Both the position numbers and the translations under genes were made by a program. Below, piece after piece: positions 41,636-50,873 of a stretch of 64,000 nucleotides of DNA. Under the pieces are notes generated by a model. The model did not search any database, had not been told where the DNA came from, and saw only the letters and a program-made list of their open reading frames with translations. Source of the DNA: CAZENU01 sp965222125 (lineage in GTDB: Bacteria > Chloroflexota > Dehalococcoidia > Lucifugimonadales > CAZENU01); contig CBDCTC010000006.1 in assembly GCA_965222125.1 (NCBI GenBank), forward strand, positions 1,240,001 through 1,304,000, in the 5' to 3' direction. How positions within the stretch are numbered: position 1 is the first letter of the stretch; every line of letters begins with the position of its first letter.

Positions 41636-42085
41636 GCCCGTCCGGCGCCGGAGCCCGCGTCTGTACCCTTCGGACCTAGGCTGCCCGTCCTCCACCTCGC
41701 GCGAGAGTTCAAACTTGAGTCGGCGGCGAGGGAAACTTCTGAGCCCCACCCGCCATCGGCCGGTGCAACCAACGTATCAGGAGGAGCTTCGCAGTCTCCG
41801 AACAGCGTGCCTGCAGGGCGCTGGGTCGTGCTCGGTCCACACAGCGATATGAGCCGAGACCCGAGGAGGATGAGGGGGCGCTGACTGGGGAGATCGTGGA
41901 GATGGCCAGCGCTCTCTTCCTGAGACCCAGGTGCCCACGTTTGCCAACAGGCAGCCGCGCGGCTCAGGAGTTCTACTTGCCCTACAGGAGAGCGGCTAAG
42001 ATAATGGGGACTATGACGGTTCCATTTTGCATCTACAGGGGGCACTCTAGCAATGGAAACCGTTATTGGGATAGACAACATTCCT
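41636..42085. other. Intergenic region between PPOX gene and IS110 element
   Basis: No convincing gene. At 42053 a 28-codon frame begins METVIGIDNIPSRIDLMNPT; its METVIGID resembles the N-terminus of some IS110-type transposases. The frame stops at the 42138 region and may be a truncated element next to the inserted one. The remainder shows neither repeats nor RNA-like folds that I can support. Confidence 0.4.
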
Positions 42086-43420
42086 TCACGAATCGACCTG
42101 ATGAACCCTACTGCATGCGCTTCGTGCAATGGGTGGTAGCGCCTCTATTGACGAATTGCTGCGGCAGGTCATCCAAGAGTTGGACCTATCGCCTGGGGTT
42201 GTCGAAGCTGCCCGGCTGGGTGGGCCCCGGACGGACCTTGCCTGCCAATTGGCCTGGGCGAGGTCGTACCTCAAGAAGTTGGGGGTGATCGTCAGCAGCT
42301 TCCTCATCGCTGCGGTTAGCGCTACCTTCTTCGCCTTGCCCGCCGCGCACAGCCTGTCGTAGAACTCCTTGATGACCGGATTGCGACGTATGGCCACTAA
42401 CGTGGCCATGTACAGGACACTGCGCACCGATTTCCTGCCGCCCCACGTCGTACGTCTGCCCCTGAACTGGCCGCTGTCCCGATTGAAGGGCGCCACTCCG
42501 ACCAGGGCGGCGATCTCCCTGAGGTTCAGACGCCCCAACTCGGGCAGCTCAGCCATCATCACGCTCGACACCACGTCTCCGATTCCGGGAACGCTGGTGA
42601 GCAGATCGTCTTTGGCTCTCCACACAGGGCTGGAACGGATGAACTCCTTGATCTGACGGTCGATCTCTCCTCTACCTTCGATCAGCCAGGCGATGTGCGC
42701 CTCGATGTGGGGCCGAAGTACGGGGCCGCCTGCCCGAGCCGGTTGCGCTCTGAGGTGATCATCTCCACTACCTGGCGCCTTCTGCGAATCAGTGCCCGCA
42801 ACTCCTGCTCCTCCTCGTCCGGCAGAAGGTCGGGCCTGGGGCTTGACCGCCTCGGCAAAGCGGGCCAGTACCGCAGCGTCGATCTCATCGGTCTTGGCTA
42901 TCCTTCCGATGGAACGGGCAAAGTCGCGCACCTGCCGTGGGTTGACCACCGCTACGGCATGTCCCGCCGCTGCCAACTCTGCTGCCGCCTCGTACTCGTA
43001 CCCACCGCTGGACTCCATGACCACGAGTCTGGGCGCCACGCGGCCCAGACTCTCGAGCAGCGACGCGATTCCTTCTGGGTTGTTGGCCTTTCTCCAGACC
43101 CGGGCCTCCGACGATACGCTCACGTCGAGGTGGTCCTTGGACACGTCGATCCCTACGTACACCTCCTCATTGCCCATCGCTCTCCTCCTGTCTACACTGA
43201 GGCTGGCCTCCCGCTCAGTCCCATCCTTGCAGATAGGGACTCGATGTCCGGGCAACTGTTCGGGCTCTGGGGAGACCGGGGCGTGACGATCCGGCTGAGT
43301 GTCGGTCTTCAATGACCTGGGCGACATCGATCTGTCACGCCCCTGTACCCTCATTCACCCTACCCGATTTCAAGATACAAGGGCGGTCGGGTCGTGTGCG
43401 GACGGCCCCACCCAAACGAG
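42080..43420 (-). mobile_element. IS110-family insertion sequence (ends approximate)
   Basis: The transposase gene with its flanks marks an IS110-group element. This family usually lacks clear terminal inverted repeats and target duplications, and I see none, so the ends are estimates. In the IS110 subgroup a structured bridge RNA is encoded upstream of the transposase, which here would be 43178-43420. That stretch holds no gene. Confidence 0.5.
42086..43177 (-). pseudogene. IS110-family transposase with two compensating frameshifts
   Basis: DEDD/RuvC-type transposase. From ATG 43177 (behind AGGAGGAG) it reads MGNEEVYVGIDVSKDHLDVS with the first Asp, then VVMESSGGYEYEAAAEL with the Glu, and KTDEIDAAVLARFAEAV with the last two Asp. 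The Tnp_20 domain follows, with LLTSVPGIGDVVSSVMM and NRDSGQFRGRRTTWGG. Between about 42838 and 42722 the family sequence (PDLLPDEEEQELRALIRRRR) is in another frame: an extra base in the G4 run at 42838-42841 and a missing base near 42722-42725 restore the frame. About 38 residues are therefore scrambled. The C-terminal tail after MRKLLTI is not typical. Sequencing error is possible. Confidence 0.85.
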
Positions 43421-43512
43421 GCTTCGATAGCTACGCTGTACGACGCGGGGGCGGTGTTCGTCGGAAAGAGCACCGTCATGCTCACGGAACACAGGAGTGG
43501 GCCGTGTTCCTC

Positions 43513-44244
43513 TCAGCAGCCCTGAACAGTTACGACCTCGCGACCCTCGATCACGGCCCGCGGAGTGTCGAGCACCATCGCCCGGGCCTTGTCGGCGCCC
43601 ACTATCTCGGCCGCCGCCTCCATCCCCGGCAGCAGCGCCGGGGACCGCGGACCCTCGGGCGCGTGGGTGTCCGACGCCAGTATGTGCACCAGGCCCCGCC
43701 TGAGCAGGCTGTGAGTGAGCCGCTTCACCTCGTCGCCGAACAGCCCGGTCACGCTGCCGGCGGTCACCTGGGTGAGCATCCCCCGTTCGACGAGCCCGCG
43801 CAGCAGGTCCGGGTCACGCTGGACCAGCTCGATTCGCTCCGGATGCGCGAGAACGGGCGTGATGCCGCTCTCCTGGATGTCGAACAGCACCGGCTCCACG
43901 TAGTCCGGATGGCCGAAGAAGGGCAGCTCCACCAGCGCGTACCGGGTGCCGTTCATGGGCAGGGCCGCGCCGCGCGAGAGCGCCTCGGGCAGATTGACGT
44001 CGAGATGGTTCTCCATCCCCAGCACGAGCGTCAGCCCTACGCCGCGCGCTGTTTCGACCATCTTCGCCGCAAGCTCCCTGAGATACGGGATCGAAACATT
44101 CTCTGTCACATCGCGGCGATGCGGCGTGGCCAGCATGACGGTCGTGCCGCCCGCGGCCGCGGCGCGGGCCATGGCGACGAATTCCTCAACGGTCTTGGCC
44201 CCGTCGTCGAGGCCCGGCAGGATGTGCGAATGGACGTCGTACAT
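43513..44244 (-). CDS. CpsB/CapC-type PHP-domain phosphotyrosine phosphatase
   Basis: 243-residue PHP-fold metal-dependent phosphatase of the CpsB/YwqE family. The N-terminal HxH is in MYDVHSHILPGLDDGA. Further metal ligands lie in MLATPHRRDV, VLGMENHLDV, PVLAHPERIE, and ILASDTHAPEGPR near the C-terminus. In other bacteria these enzymes dephosphorylate tyrosine kinases that control capsule or exopolysaccharide export. No kinase or polysaccharide genes are visible nearby, so the gene may be displaced. It stands between the IS110 element and the XRE-ImmA pair. Confidence 0.87.
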   Translation of the reverse strand: MYDVHSHILPGLDDGAKTVEEFVAMARAAAAGGTTVMLATPHRRDVTENVSIPYLRELAAKMVETARGVGLTLVLGMENHLDVNLPEALSRGAALPMNGTRYALVELPFFGHPDYVEPVLFDIQESGITPVLAHPERIELVQRDPDLLRGLVERGMLTQVTAGSVTGLFGDEVKRLTHSLLRRGLVHILASDTHAPEGPRSPALLPGMEAAAEIVGADKARAMVLDTPRAVIEGREVVTVQGC

Positions 44245-44319
44245 GAATAGCGTGGCGGCAGAGGCTCCGCGACGGTCAGGCTGGGAGGCTCTCTACAAAC
44301 TTGTGCAGGTCCTCACACG

Positions 44320-44568
44320 CTACTTCCGAAGAAGTAGCGCTCCGATGATCGACGAGTCGCGGTAGGCCCGCGCAATTGACTCTTGAACGGTGTTAGTATG
44401 CCACCACCAACCACCCTTAACGGTAGAGACCCTATGCACGCTGGGGCCGCCGCTGTTTAGGGTGACCGACACGGTGTTCACCTTATCCGACACCTTGATC
44501 TCGCAGGCGCTTGTATCCTCGATGAGGAACGTCTCACCTTGTATTTGTACTCCTTCATTCTCATTCCA
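44320..44568 (-). CDS. Small hypothetical ORF after the XRE-ImmA gene
   Basis: The frame encodes about 82 residues that look protein-like (GETFLIEDTSACEIKVSDKV, then a WWWH stretch) and ends at TAG 44320. No ATG, GTG or TTG start occurs in this frame just after the upstream gene's stop, although AAGGAGATGGAATGAG lies there in a neighbouring frame. Either the start is non-standard or a frameshift has separated it from ATG in that region. It follows the regulator gene closely and could be a third member of the cassette. Confidence 0.3.
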   Translation of the reverse strand, partial: WNENEGVQIQGETFLIEDTSACEIKVSDKVNTVSVTLNSGGPSVHRVSTVKGGWWWHTNTVQESIARAYRDSSIIGALLLRK

Positions 44569-44584
44569 TCTCCTTCTCGTCGAA

Positions 44585-45682
44585 CTAGTTATGCTGAATA
44601 ATGTCGTCAATGCCCAGGGTCTCCAGGATGTCATCGGAACTGACGTAGTGCCTTCTGAACTCAGCTTCACCTATTGCTAAGAGGTCACAGAGCGCGGCAC
44701 GACTGTATTCCAGTTCGTCCAGGTGCTTCCTTGCCAAGAGCACCATCCAAGACGGTTTTTCCACTGGTGGGTCTAAGGTTTCCGGTTCGCGAGTTCGATA
44801 GCCGGCCTTCGAGAGCCGCATGTACATTGAACGCCGTTGCCCCTCGCTTATGGCTCCCAAACGGTATGCGCGGGTAATGAGGGCCTGCATTGAGATTTTC
44901 CACTCCCTCTTTAGCCCGCCCAATTTCTGAAACGTTAGTCCGTCAAGCAGGGGACCAATCTGGCGGGCAGGCGCCAAGAGCTCCGCAGCAAACAGGTTGG
45001 CCTGGTGTTCCACCTCCCTGGGCGGCGTCATCGGCTCAAAGTGCATCACTACGTGGCCCAACTCGTGGGCAAGGGTCCATCGCCACCGATCAGGCGGCAA
45101 CTGAGAGTTGAGATGTAGGAAACACGGTGGGTACTCGGGACGCTGGCTGAACCCGTCAATTTGGTGTGAACCGAAATCATGTGCGACTACCATGCAACCG
45201 TTCCGCTCCAACGTCTCAGTGAGGTTGAATATCGGTCCAGGCGGGATGTTCATTGCCACCCGTACGGAGCGTGCGATTTTCTCCGGGTCGTCCTCGAACA
45301 ATTCCACAGGGTATTCGGGCACGGACGATGCGTTGATGTCCAGCGAGTTCAACATGGTGGTGATTTCGAAGCGGCGTGTCTCGGCGAGGGCATGGGCTCG
45401 GTACAACTTCCTAGTTGGTAGGCTCTGCTGTTTTCGGTGGAAGATCGCACCCCCTATGGTTCCGACGAGCGTTCGTTTCCTGCAAAAGAAGTTCACTGGA
45501 TAGTTGAGTGCAGTGGCAACGCGGGACAGCCTGTCATCGGTCATCGACAGAGTGCCCGCCTCGTATCTGGATATTGAGGTGGGTGATACAGCGGACGACT
45601 CCGCCAGTTGGGTCTGGGTCATCTCGCGTGAACGCCGAGCGAGGACGAGCATCTCTGCGTTGAAGTCTGCTACTGCGGTCAC
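44585..45682 (-). CDS. XRE-type regulator fused to ImmA/IrrE metallopeptidase
   Basis: 365 residues. An N-terminal helix-turn-helix (about 8-65: REMTQTQLAESSAVSPTSIS) is joined to an ImmA/IrrE (DUF955) zinc peptidase with HELGHVVMH (206-214) and EHQANLFAAELLAP. Such proteins cleave repressors or antitoxins on DNA damage or other cues and often control toxin-antitoxin or mobile-element genes. The GTG start overlaps the stop of the upstream gene by 4 bases (GTGA), indicating coupling. Lower GC than the flanking housekeeping genes suggests a transferred cassette. Confidence 0.9.
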   Translation of the reverse strand: MTAVADFNAEMLVLARRSREMTQTQLAESSAVSPTSISRYEAGTLSMTDDRLSRVATALNYPVNFFCRKRTLVGTIGGAIFHRKQQSLPTRKLYRAHALAETRRFEITTMLNSLDINASSVPEYPVELFEDDPEKIARSVRVAMNIPPGPIFNLTETLERNGCMVVAHDFGSHQIDGFSQRPEYPPCFLHLNSQLPPDRWRWTLAHELGHVVMHFEPMTPPREVEHQANLFAAELLAPARQIGPLLDGLTFQKLGGLKREWKISMQALITRAYRLGAISEGQRRSMYMRLSKAGYRTREPETLDPPVEKPSWMVLLARKHLDELEYSRAALCDLLAIGEAEFRRHYVSSDDILETLGIDDIIQHN

Positions 45683-46260
45683 GGCAATACGACCTCCGAG
45701 AAGTCATCGTGGGAATACACCGCGCGACCAAACGAATCCCTAGGCGTGGCGGCAAATTCGTCGATGGGGTGGCCCCAAATCTGCCAGCGCCACAGAGACC
45801 GTCCCCTGTAGTTGAGCATCACCACTGCATCCCGAACGACGGTGCCGGTCAGATCCAACCGGTAGCCCAGCTCGAGTTTCGCCAGTGGGGGTATAGTTGG
45901 AAACGATGCCTGCGCGTCCCATGCGCGAGCCCGTGAAGTCGGATGATTCCAAGAACGGTATGCATCGTCAACGTGCTTGAAACGTAGCACCACCAAGTCG
46001 TCAACTACGTAATAGTGCCGGTCTCCATGAGTGTCTAGTGAAACGCCCGCATCTCCGCTAAACGTAAACGCTTGGGCGGAATACGCATACCACAGTTGAT
46101 TGATGAACACACCCCTAGCAAACTGATCAAGGATCGCGTGATACGTACCAAGTCCGCTGTTCCATTCGTGGATGGCTTTCCTGAGACTTCCAGCGAAGAC
46201 CGGCACGCGGCGCCGCAGGATGGCCTTGGCGGGCTCGAGATCAATGTAGTACGTAGTCAC
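45679..46260 (-). CDS. Unknown partner of the XRE-ImmA gene, 193 aa
   Basis: I do not recognise the family. The open frame extends to TTG 46296, but GTG 46260 is preceded by CCGGAGGATGCT and gives VTTYYIDLEPAKAILRRRVP. The protein is rich in aromatics (HYYVVDDLVVLRFKHVDDAY, then LWRWQIWGHPIDEF) with no signal or membrane segment. A gene coupled upstream of an XRE-ImmA protease often encodes a toxin or the protease's target, so an effector role is plausible but inferred. Confidence 0.65.
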   Translation of the reverse strand: MTTYYIDLEPAKAILRRRVPVFAGSLRKAIHEWNSGLGTYHAILDQFARGVFINQLWYAYSAQAFTFSGDAGVSLDTHGDRHYYVVDDLVVLRFKHVDDAYRSWNHPTSRARAWDAQASFPTIPPLAKLELGYRLDLTGTVVRDAVVMLNYRGRSLWRWQIWGHPIDEFAATPRDSFGRAVYSHDDFSEVVLP

Positions 46261-46557
46261 AGCATCCTCCGGTTCTTGCGTGATATCTTGCGTCAAAATA
46301 CTACAGCTTGTCTTTGCGTGTTTTTTTGCGGGATAATTTTACCGCCTCAGAGTTCGGATGTCTAGTGGCGGGTACTCGTCCGGACGCTCGAGTAGGCGTG
46401 GTCGATTTTCAAACTGAGACCCTACCCGCCCGCGACATCTGCTGGTAGAATCGCACCTTCACTCCGACGCCGCAGATTGAAGGCCGGCGCGATCGTCGGA
46501 GCGAGACAAGAGACATCGGGCACGCGATCGTCGACGCCCCACAGTATGAGGGACGGC

Positions 46558-48081
46558 ATGACAGACACTTCACCCCTGGCACAGTACCTGGCCGAGTGCG
46601 CCGAGGCCGGCGGCGCGGCCGACGCTGGATTCGTTGCGTACCTGGCTTCCCTGGAGCAGATCGCCGGCGTCGCTCCAGAGGTCTCCGCAGCCGTGGTGGC
46701 CGAGATCGCGGACCAACGGTCCAGCCTGAAGATGATCGCCAGCGAGAACTACTCGTCGCTGGCCGTGCAGCTCGCGCAGGGCAACCTCTTCACCGACAAG
46801 TACGCCGAGGGCATCCCCAACCACCGCTTCTACGCCGGCTGCGACAACGTCGACGCCGTCGAGAGCCTCGCGGCCGAGCTGGCGTGCGAGCTCTTCGGCG
46901 CCGCCCACGCCTACATGCAGCCCCACTCGGGCGCCGACGCCAACCTCGTGGCCTACTGGGCCATCCTCGAAAAGCGCGTGCAGGCGCCGTTCATGGAGGA
47001 GATGGGGCAGACCGACCCCACCAAGCTGAACGACTCCCAGTGGGCGGAGCTGCGCTCGGCGCTCGGCAACCAGCGTCTGCTCGGGATGAGCTACTACTCG
47101 GGCGGTCACCTGACGCACGGGTATCGCCACAACCTCTCGGCGAAGATGTTCGAGTCGGCCTCCTACGACGTCGACCGGGAGACCGGGCTGATCGACTACG
47201 ATGCCCTGCGCGCGCAGGCCAGGGCGTTCCAGCCGCTCGTGCTGCTCGCGGGGTACAGCGCGTACCCGCGGCACATCGACTTCAGGGCGTTCCGGGAGAT
47301 CGCGGACGAGGTCGGCGCCGTGCTGATGGTGGACATGGCCCACTTCGCGGGCCTGGTCGCCGGCAGGGTGTTCACCGACGTCAACGACCCAGTGGCGCAC
47401 GCCGACGTGGTCACGTCGACCACGCACAAGACCCTGCGCGGCCCCAGGGGCGGCATGGTGCTGTGCACCGACGAGTTCTCCGAGCACGTAGACCGCGGCT
47501 GTCCGATGGTGCTGGGCGGGCCGCTCCCGCACGCCATCGCGGCCAAGGCAGTCGCGCTCAGGGAGGCCAGCGGCGACGACTTCCGGCGTTACGCTCAGGG
47601 TATCGTCGACAACGCCGCCGCGCTCGCGCGGGCGTGCGTAGACGAGGGGATGACCGTGGCGACGGGCGGCACCGACAACCACCTGATGCTGCTCGACGTG
47701 ACGACGTTCGGGCTCACGGGCAGGCAGGCCGAGTCGGCCCTGCGCGCCGCCAACGTCACCCTGAACCGGAACTCGCTGCCGTTCGACTCCAACGGCCCCT
47801 GGTACACCAGCGGACTCAGGATCGGCACGCCCGCCCTGACGACGCGGGGCATGGGCGCGTCTGAGATGGAGGAGATTGCCTCGATCGTCAAGCCGTTGCT
47901 GGCTGGTACCGAGGCCACGACGATCGCCAGGGGCAGAAATGCGGGCTCGCCGAGCAAGGCGAGGTTCCGCACCGATGACGCCGCGCTCGAAACCGCGCGC
48001 GGCCGAGTCGGTGACCTGCTAGACCGCTTCCCCCTGTACCCCGAGCTCGACCTGGAGTACCTGCAGCGGCACTTCGGCTAG
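46558..48081 (+). CDS. glyA: Serine hydroxymethyltransferase
   Basis: PLP enzyme that interconverts serine and glycine with tetrahydrofolate and supplies one-carbon units. 507 residues from ATG 46558 behind GAGGG; an ATG at 46546 is also in frame. This is the longer SHMT type, with an N-terminal extension of about 25-30 residues and an insertion around 150-180 (PFMEEMGQTDPTKLNDSQW). Key blocks are SLKMIASENYSS, QPHSGADANLVAYWAIL, the PLP lysine in TSTTHKTLRGPRGG, and GPWYTSGLRIGTPALTTRGM. Confidence 0.94.
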   Translation: MTDTSPLAQYLAECAEAGGAADAGFVAYLASLEQIAGVAPEVSAAVVAEIADQRSSLKMIASENYSSLAVQLAQGNLFTDKYAEGIPNHRFYAGCDNVDAVESLAAELACELFGAAHAYMQPHSGADANLVAYWAILEKRVQAPFMEEMGQTDPTKLNDSQWAELRSALGNQRLLGMSYYSGGHLTHGYRHNLSAKMFESASYDVDRETGLIDYDALRAQARAFQPLVLLAGYSAYPRHIDFRAFREIADEVGAVLMVDMAHFAGLVAGRVFTDVNDPVAHADVVTSTTHKTLRGPRGGMVLCTDEFSEHVDRGCPMVLGGPLPHAIAAKAVALREASGDDFRRYAQGIVDNAAALARACVDEGMTVATGGTDNHLMLLDVTTFGLTGRQAESALRAANVTLNRNSLPFDSNGPWYTSGLRIGTPALTTRGMGASEMEEIASIVKPLLAGTEATTIARGRNAGSPSKARFRTDDAALETARGRVGDLLDRFPLYPELDLEYLQRHFG

Positions 48082-48145
48082 CGCGAGACGCCCTCCGGCG
48101 AGCCGCGGCAGGCGTGCGTCCCGGCCTTTCTCGTCGTCCGACAGT

Positions 48146-49480
48146 CTAGCGGACGAGGCGGCGCAGGACCTCTTTCCTTACGTCGGTCTCCAGCAGGTCG
48201 TCCAGGTTGCCTTCGAGGCCCTTCATCACGACGCCCAGGGACTCCGCGACGGCGTCCGCCGTGATCCGGATGTCCTCTTCGGTGTGGGAGAGCGTGAAGT
48301 TGAATCCGGTCGGCGTGAAGACTCCACGCTTCGCCATCTCCTGGATGAACAGTGTGTTGACCTTGGGGCGCAGCGATTCGTCCGGCACGTCGATCTCGAT
48401 CGTCGGCCTCGTCCAGAACCCGGTGACCCGGCCCGGTATGCCCACCGATTCGACGACGTCGCCGAGGGCGGCGGTCATCGTCTCGCCGATCTCCTGGAAC
48501 CGCTCGGCCGAGTCCCTGCGCTTCAGCTCGCCTAGCGTCGCGATGGACGCGGCCAAGCCCACGTTGTCGCTCCAGTAGGAGCTGGAGATGAACATGCTGC
48601 CCGCCGGCTCCATCACCTCCCGCGAGCCGACGACGGCGCCCATCGGGTAGCCGTTGGATATGCACTTCGCGAAAGTCGTCATGTCCGGGGTGATGCCGAG
48701 GTACTCCTGCACGCCGCCGACCGCGGCGCGGAACCCGCAGGAGACCTCGTCGAAGATCAGGATAGCGCCGTTCGCGTGCGCCAGCTCCTTCACGGTCTCC
48801 AGGTAGCCTTCGGGCGGAAGCTCGGAGCGCATCGGCTCCATCATGATCGCGGCGACCTCGCCCTTGTTCTCGTCCAGGAGGAGCCTGAGCGTGTCCAGGT
48901 CGCCCTCGGCGAAGGGTAGCGCGGTCCCGGCAAGAGCCTTCGGGACGCCGGTCGCCCTCGTGCCGGTGACCGGGAAGCCGCCCGTCGCCGGGTCTTCGAG
49001 AAGGTTCGCGGCCTGGTACCAGTCGTGCCAGCCGTGGTAGCCGCTGAAGATGATCTTGTCCCTGCCGGTCGCGCCCCGGGCGATCCGCGCTGCCACGGCG
49101 CAGGCGTCGCCGCCGCCCTTCGTGTAGCGGACCATCTCGGCGCTTGGGACCGTCTCCACCAGGATCTCCGCGAGCTCGACCTCCTTGGGGCTGTTGATCG
49201 TGAACAGGCTGCCCAGGTCGATCTGCTCCTTCACCGCGCCGTCGACGACGTCATCGGCGTGGCCGAGGATGACCGCGGTGTAGCAGTTCACCCAGTCGAT
49301 GTACTCGTTGCCGTCCACGTCGGTGAACCGAGAGCCCTTCGCGCTGGCGGCGTAGCTCGGGCTGACGCCCTCGGCGAAGCCGCTGGCGCGCCGGCTCTGG
49401 AGCTGCACCCAGCCGGGGATCAGCTCGCCCGCCCGCTCGTATAGCTCCGTCGATTTCCGTACGCGCGATTCCGTAGCCAT
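48146..49480 (-). CDS. Class III aminotransferase (glutamate-1-semialdehyde aminomutase-like)
   Basis: 444 residues from ATG 49480 behind AAAGGAG. Fold-type I class III aminotransferase with KGGGDACAVAARIARGATGR, IIFSGYHGWHDWYQ, ILIFDEVSCGFR and the PLP lysine in TFAKCISNGYPMGAV. It resembles HemL but differs in the usual GGGLPVGA loop (SNGYPMGA), so a catabolic role on an amino-sugar or omega-amino acid is as likely as tetrapyrrole synthesis. It is followed 43 bases upstream on the same strand by a dehydrogenase, suggesting a small catabolic operon. Confidence 0.85.
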   Translation of the reverse strand: MATESRVRKSTELYERAGELIPGWVQLQSRRASGFAEGVSPSYAASAKGSRFTDVDGNEYIDWVNCYTAVILGHADDVVDGAVKEQIDLGSLFTINSPKEVELAEILVETVPSAEMVRYTKGGGDACAVAARIARGATGRDKIIFSGYHGWHDWYQAANLLEDPATGGFPVTGTRATGVPKALAGTALPFAEGDLDTLRLLLDENKGEVAAIMMEPMRSELPPEGYLETVKELAHANGAILIFDEVSCGFRAAVGGVQEYLGITPDMTTFAKCISNGYPMGAVVGSREVMEPAGSMFISSSYWSDNVGLAASIATLGELKRRDSAERFQEIGETMTAALGDVVESVGIPGRVTGFWTRPTIEIDVPDESLRPKVNTLFIQEMAKRGVFTPTGFNFTLSHTEEDIRITADAVAESLGVVMKGLEGNLDDLLETDVRKEVLRRLVR

Positions 49481-49523
49481 TTCGTGCTCCTTTGGCGCGT
49501 GTGGCGCCGGGGTCTCGGTCGAT

Positions 49524-50564
49524 CTAGCCTTCCACGTCGGTCCAGTCGAACACCACGCCAAGCATGTTCTTGTCGCGAGTCTCCATCATCTCGTATGCCC
49601 TGGCGACCTCCGTGTAGTGCATCCGGTGTGTTATCAGCTTGGACGGCTGGAGGCGGCCGTCCTCCATAAGCCCGAGAATGTGCTCGCCTCGGCGCTCGGA
49701 CGACCAGCGCTGGTCGCTCTCGCTCGGGTACGTGTCCTCCGTGACACCGCTGGCGGCGATCAGGGAGATGCCCTTGTCGTAGAAATAGCCGCTCCAGAGC
49801 GGGTTGAAGTCCAGATCGGCTTCGCCCCGCCCGGACAGCGCGACGACGGAGATGCGGCCGCTGCGTCGGACTATCTCGCACGCGGTCTTGTACGCCGGCC
49901 ACGGGTTGGCGGTCAATATCACCAGGTCGACGCCGTTGCCCAGGGTGAACTCGTCCAGCTTGGCCTGCAGGTCCGGGTCGTCGGACAGGAACCCGGCGTG
50001 GGCGCCCATCTTCTCAGCCATCTCCAGCCGGACCGGGCTGTTGGCGATGGCGGCCACCTGCGCGCCGTAGATCGGGCCGAGGGCGATGGCGCCCAGGCCG
50101 AGCAGGCCGACCCCGACGACCGCCACGTACTCGCCGGGTCTGAAGTGGGCCTTCCGATAGCAGAAGCCGCTCAGCGAGTAGAGGTGAGTATAGACGCCGT
50201 CCTCGGCCGCGACGCGCTCGGGCACCCTGACGATCTGCGCTGCGTGCTCGTCGCCCCACTCCGGTGCGACGTAGCCCGACTGGTGGTGCTGTCTCGACAC
50301 GACGCGGTCGCCGACCTTGAAGCGGGTAACCTCGCTGCCGACGGCCCTCACCTCGCCGAGGTTGCTGTCGCCGACCCACCGGGGAAACTCGTTCGGCGCG
50401 CCGGGCATCGAGGGCTCGCCCTCCCAGTTGCCGCGGTCGGTCCCCAGCTTCAGCGCCGTGACCTCCGTCTCGACATAGATGTCGTTGGGGCCCAGGTTCG
50501 AAGTGTCCATCTCGACGTCTTCGATGACCATGTCCCTGGGCCCGCGGAGAATTACCCTCTTCAT
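49524..50564 (-). CDS. Medium-chain dehydrogenase/reductase family protein
   Basis: 346 residues with a GroES-like N-terminal domain (KRVILRGPRDMVIEDVEMD) and a Rossmann domain (about 150-290) with VVGVGLLGLGAIALG. The catalytic zinc Cys of alcohol dehydrogenases is replaced (LKLGTDRGNWEG has no CGSD) and the structural four-Cys lobe is absent, so it is probably a non-zinc, quinone-oxidoreductase-like member. It probably acts with the downstream aminotransferase on the same substrate, which is inference. Confidence 0.85.
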   Translation of the reverse strand: MKRVILRGPRDMVIEDVEMDTSNLGPNDIYVETEVTALKLGTDRGNWEGEPSMPGAPNEFPRWVGDSNLGEVRAVGSEVTRFKVGDRVVSRQHHQSGYVAPEWGDEHAAQIVRVPERVAAEDGVYTHLYSLSGFCYRKAHFRPGEYVAVVGVGLLGLGAIALGPIYGAQVAAIANSPVRLEMAEKMGAHAGFLSDDPDLQAKLDEFTLGNGVDLVILTANPWPAYKTACEIVRRSGRISVVALSGRGEADLDFNPLWSGYFYDKGISLIAASGVTEDTYPSESDQRWSSERRGEHILGLMEDGRLQPSKLITHRMHYTEVARAYEMMETRDKNMLGVVFDWTDVEG

Positions 50565-50873
50565 GTACCGCCTCCCCAGCCGATGTTCTCGTAGGCGCGC
50601 GGTCGACCGCGCGCGGGGTCAAGTTTAACCGCGCGCCCAGCCCCGCGCAACGACAGAAGACCGCCCAACCCTCCCCGTCATTCCCGCGAACGGAGTCCCC
50701 CCCCCTCTTGGGAGAAGGCTGTGGTGACGGGTGTCGTGCGCCCTTCGATACGCGCCGGTGAAGCACCGGCCCCACTTAGTGTGATCGGGTTGTGGGGCTA
50801 CACAATTCCCTCCTCTCCCTCGACGGGAGAGGATTGAGGTGAGGGTGAAGCGGCTCCCGGCGGCGCCCGACGC
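50565..50873. repeat. Intergenic region with two dispersed-repeat types
   Basis: Holds a 'ccgtcattcccgcgaacgg' unit (50675-50693), a unit reading ttcgatacgcgccggtgaag followed by caccggccccacttag (50743-50778), then a stretch related to 61362 (gatcgggttgtggggctaca). A purine-rich inverted segment, ctctccctcgacgggagagg, is at 50813-50832. No gene is visible. Confidence 0.65.

Noticed and set aside
41620..42129. 169-codon minus-strand ORF between the PPOX gene and the IS element
   Set aside because: No ribosome site, biased composition, no family resemblance; overlaps the end of the PPOX gene.
42053..42138. Short frame METVIGIDNIPSRIDLMNPT as a functional gene
   Set aside because: Only 28 codons without a ribosome site; at most a remnant of an IS110-like N-terminus.
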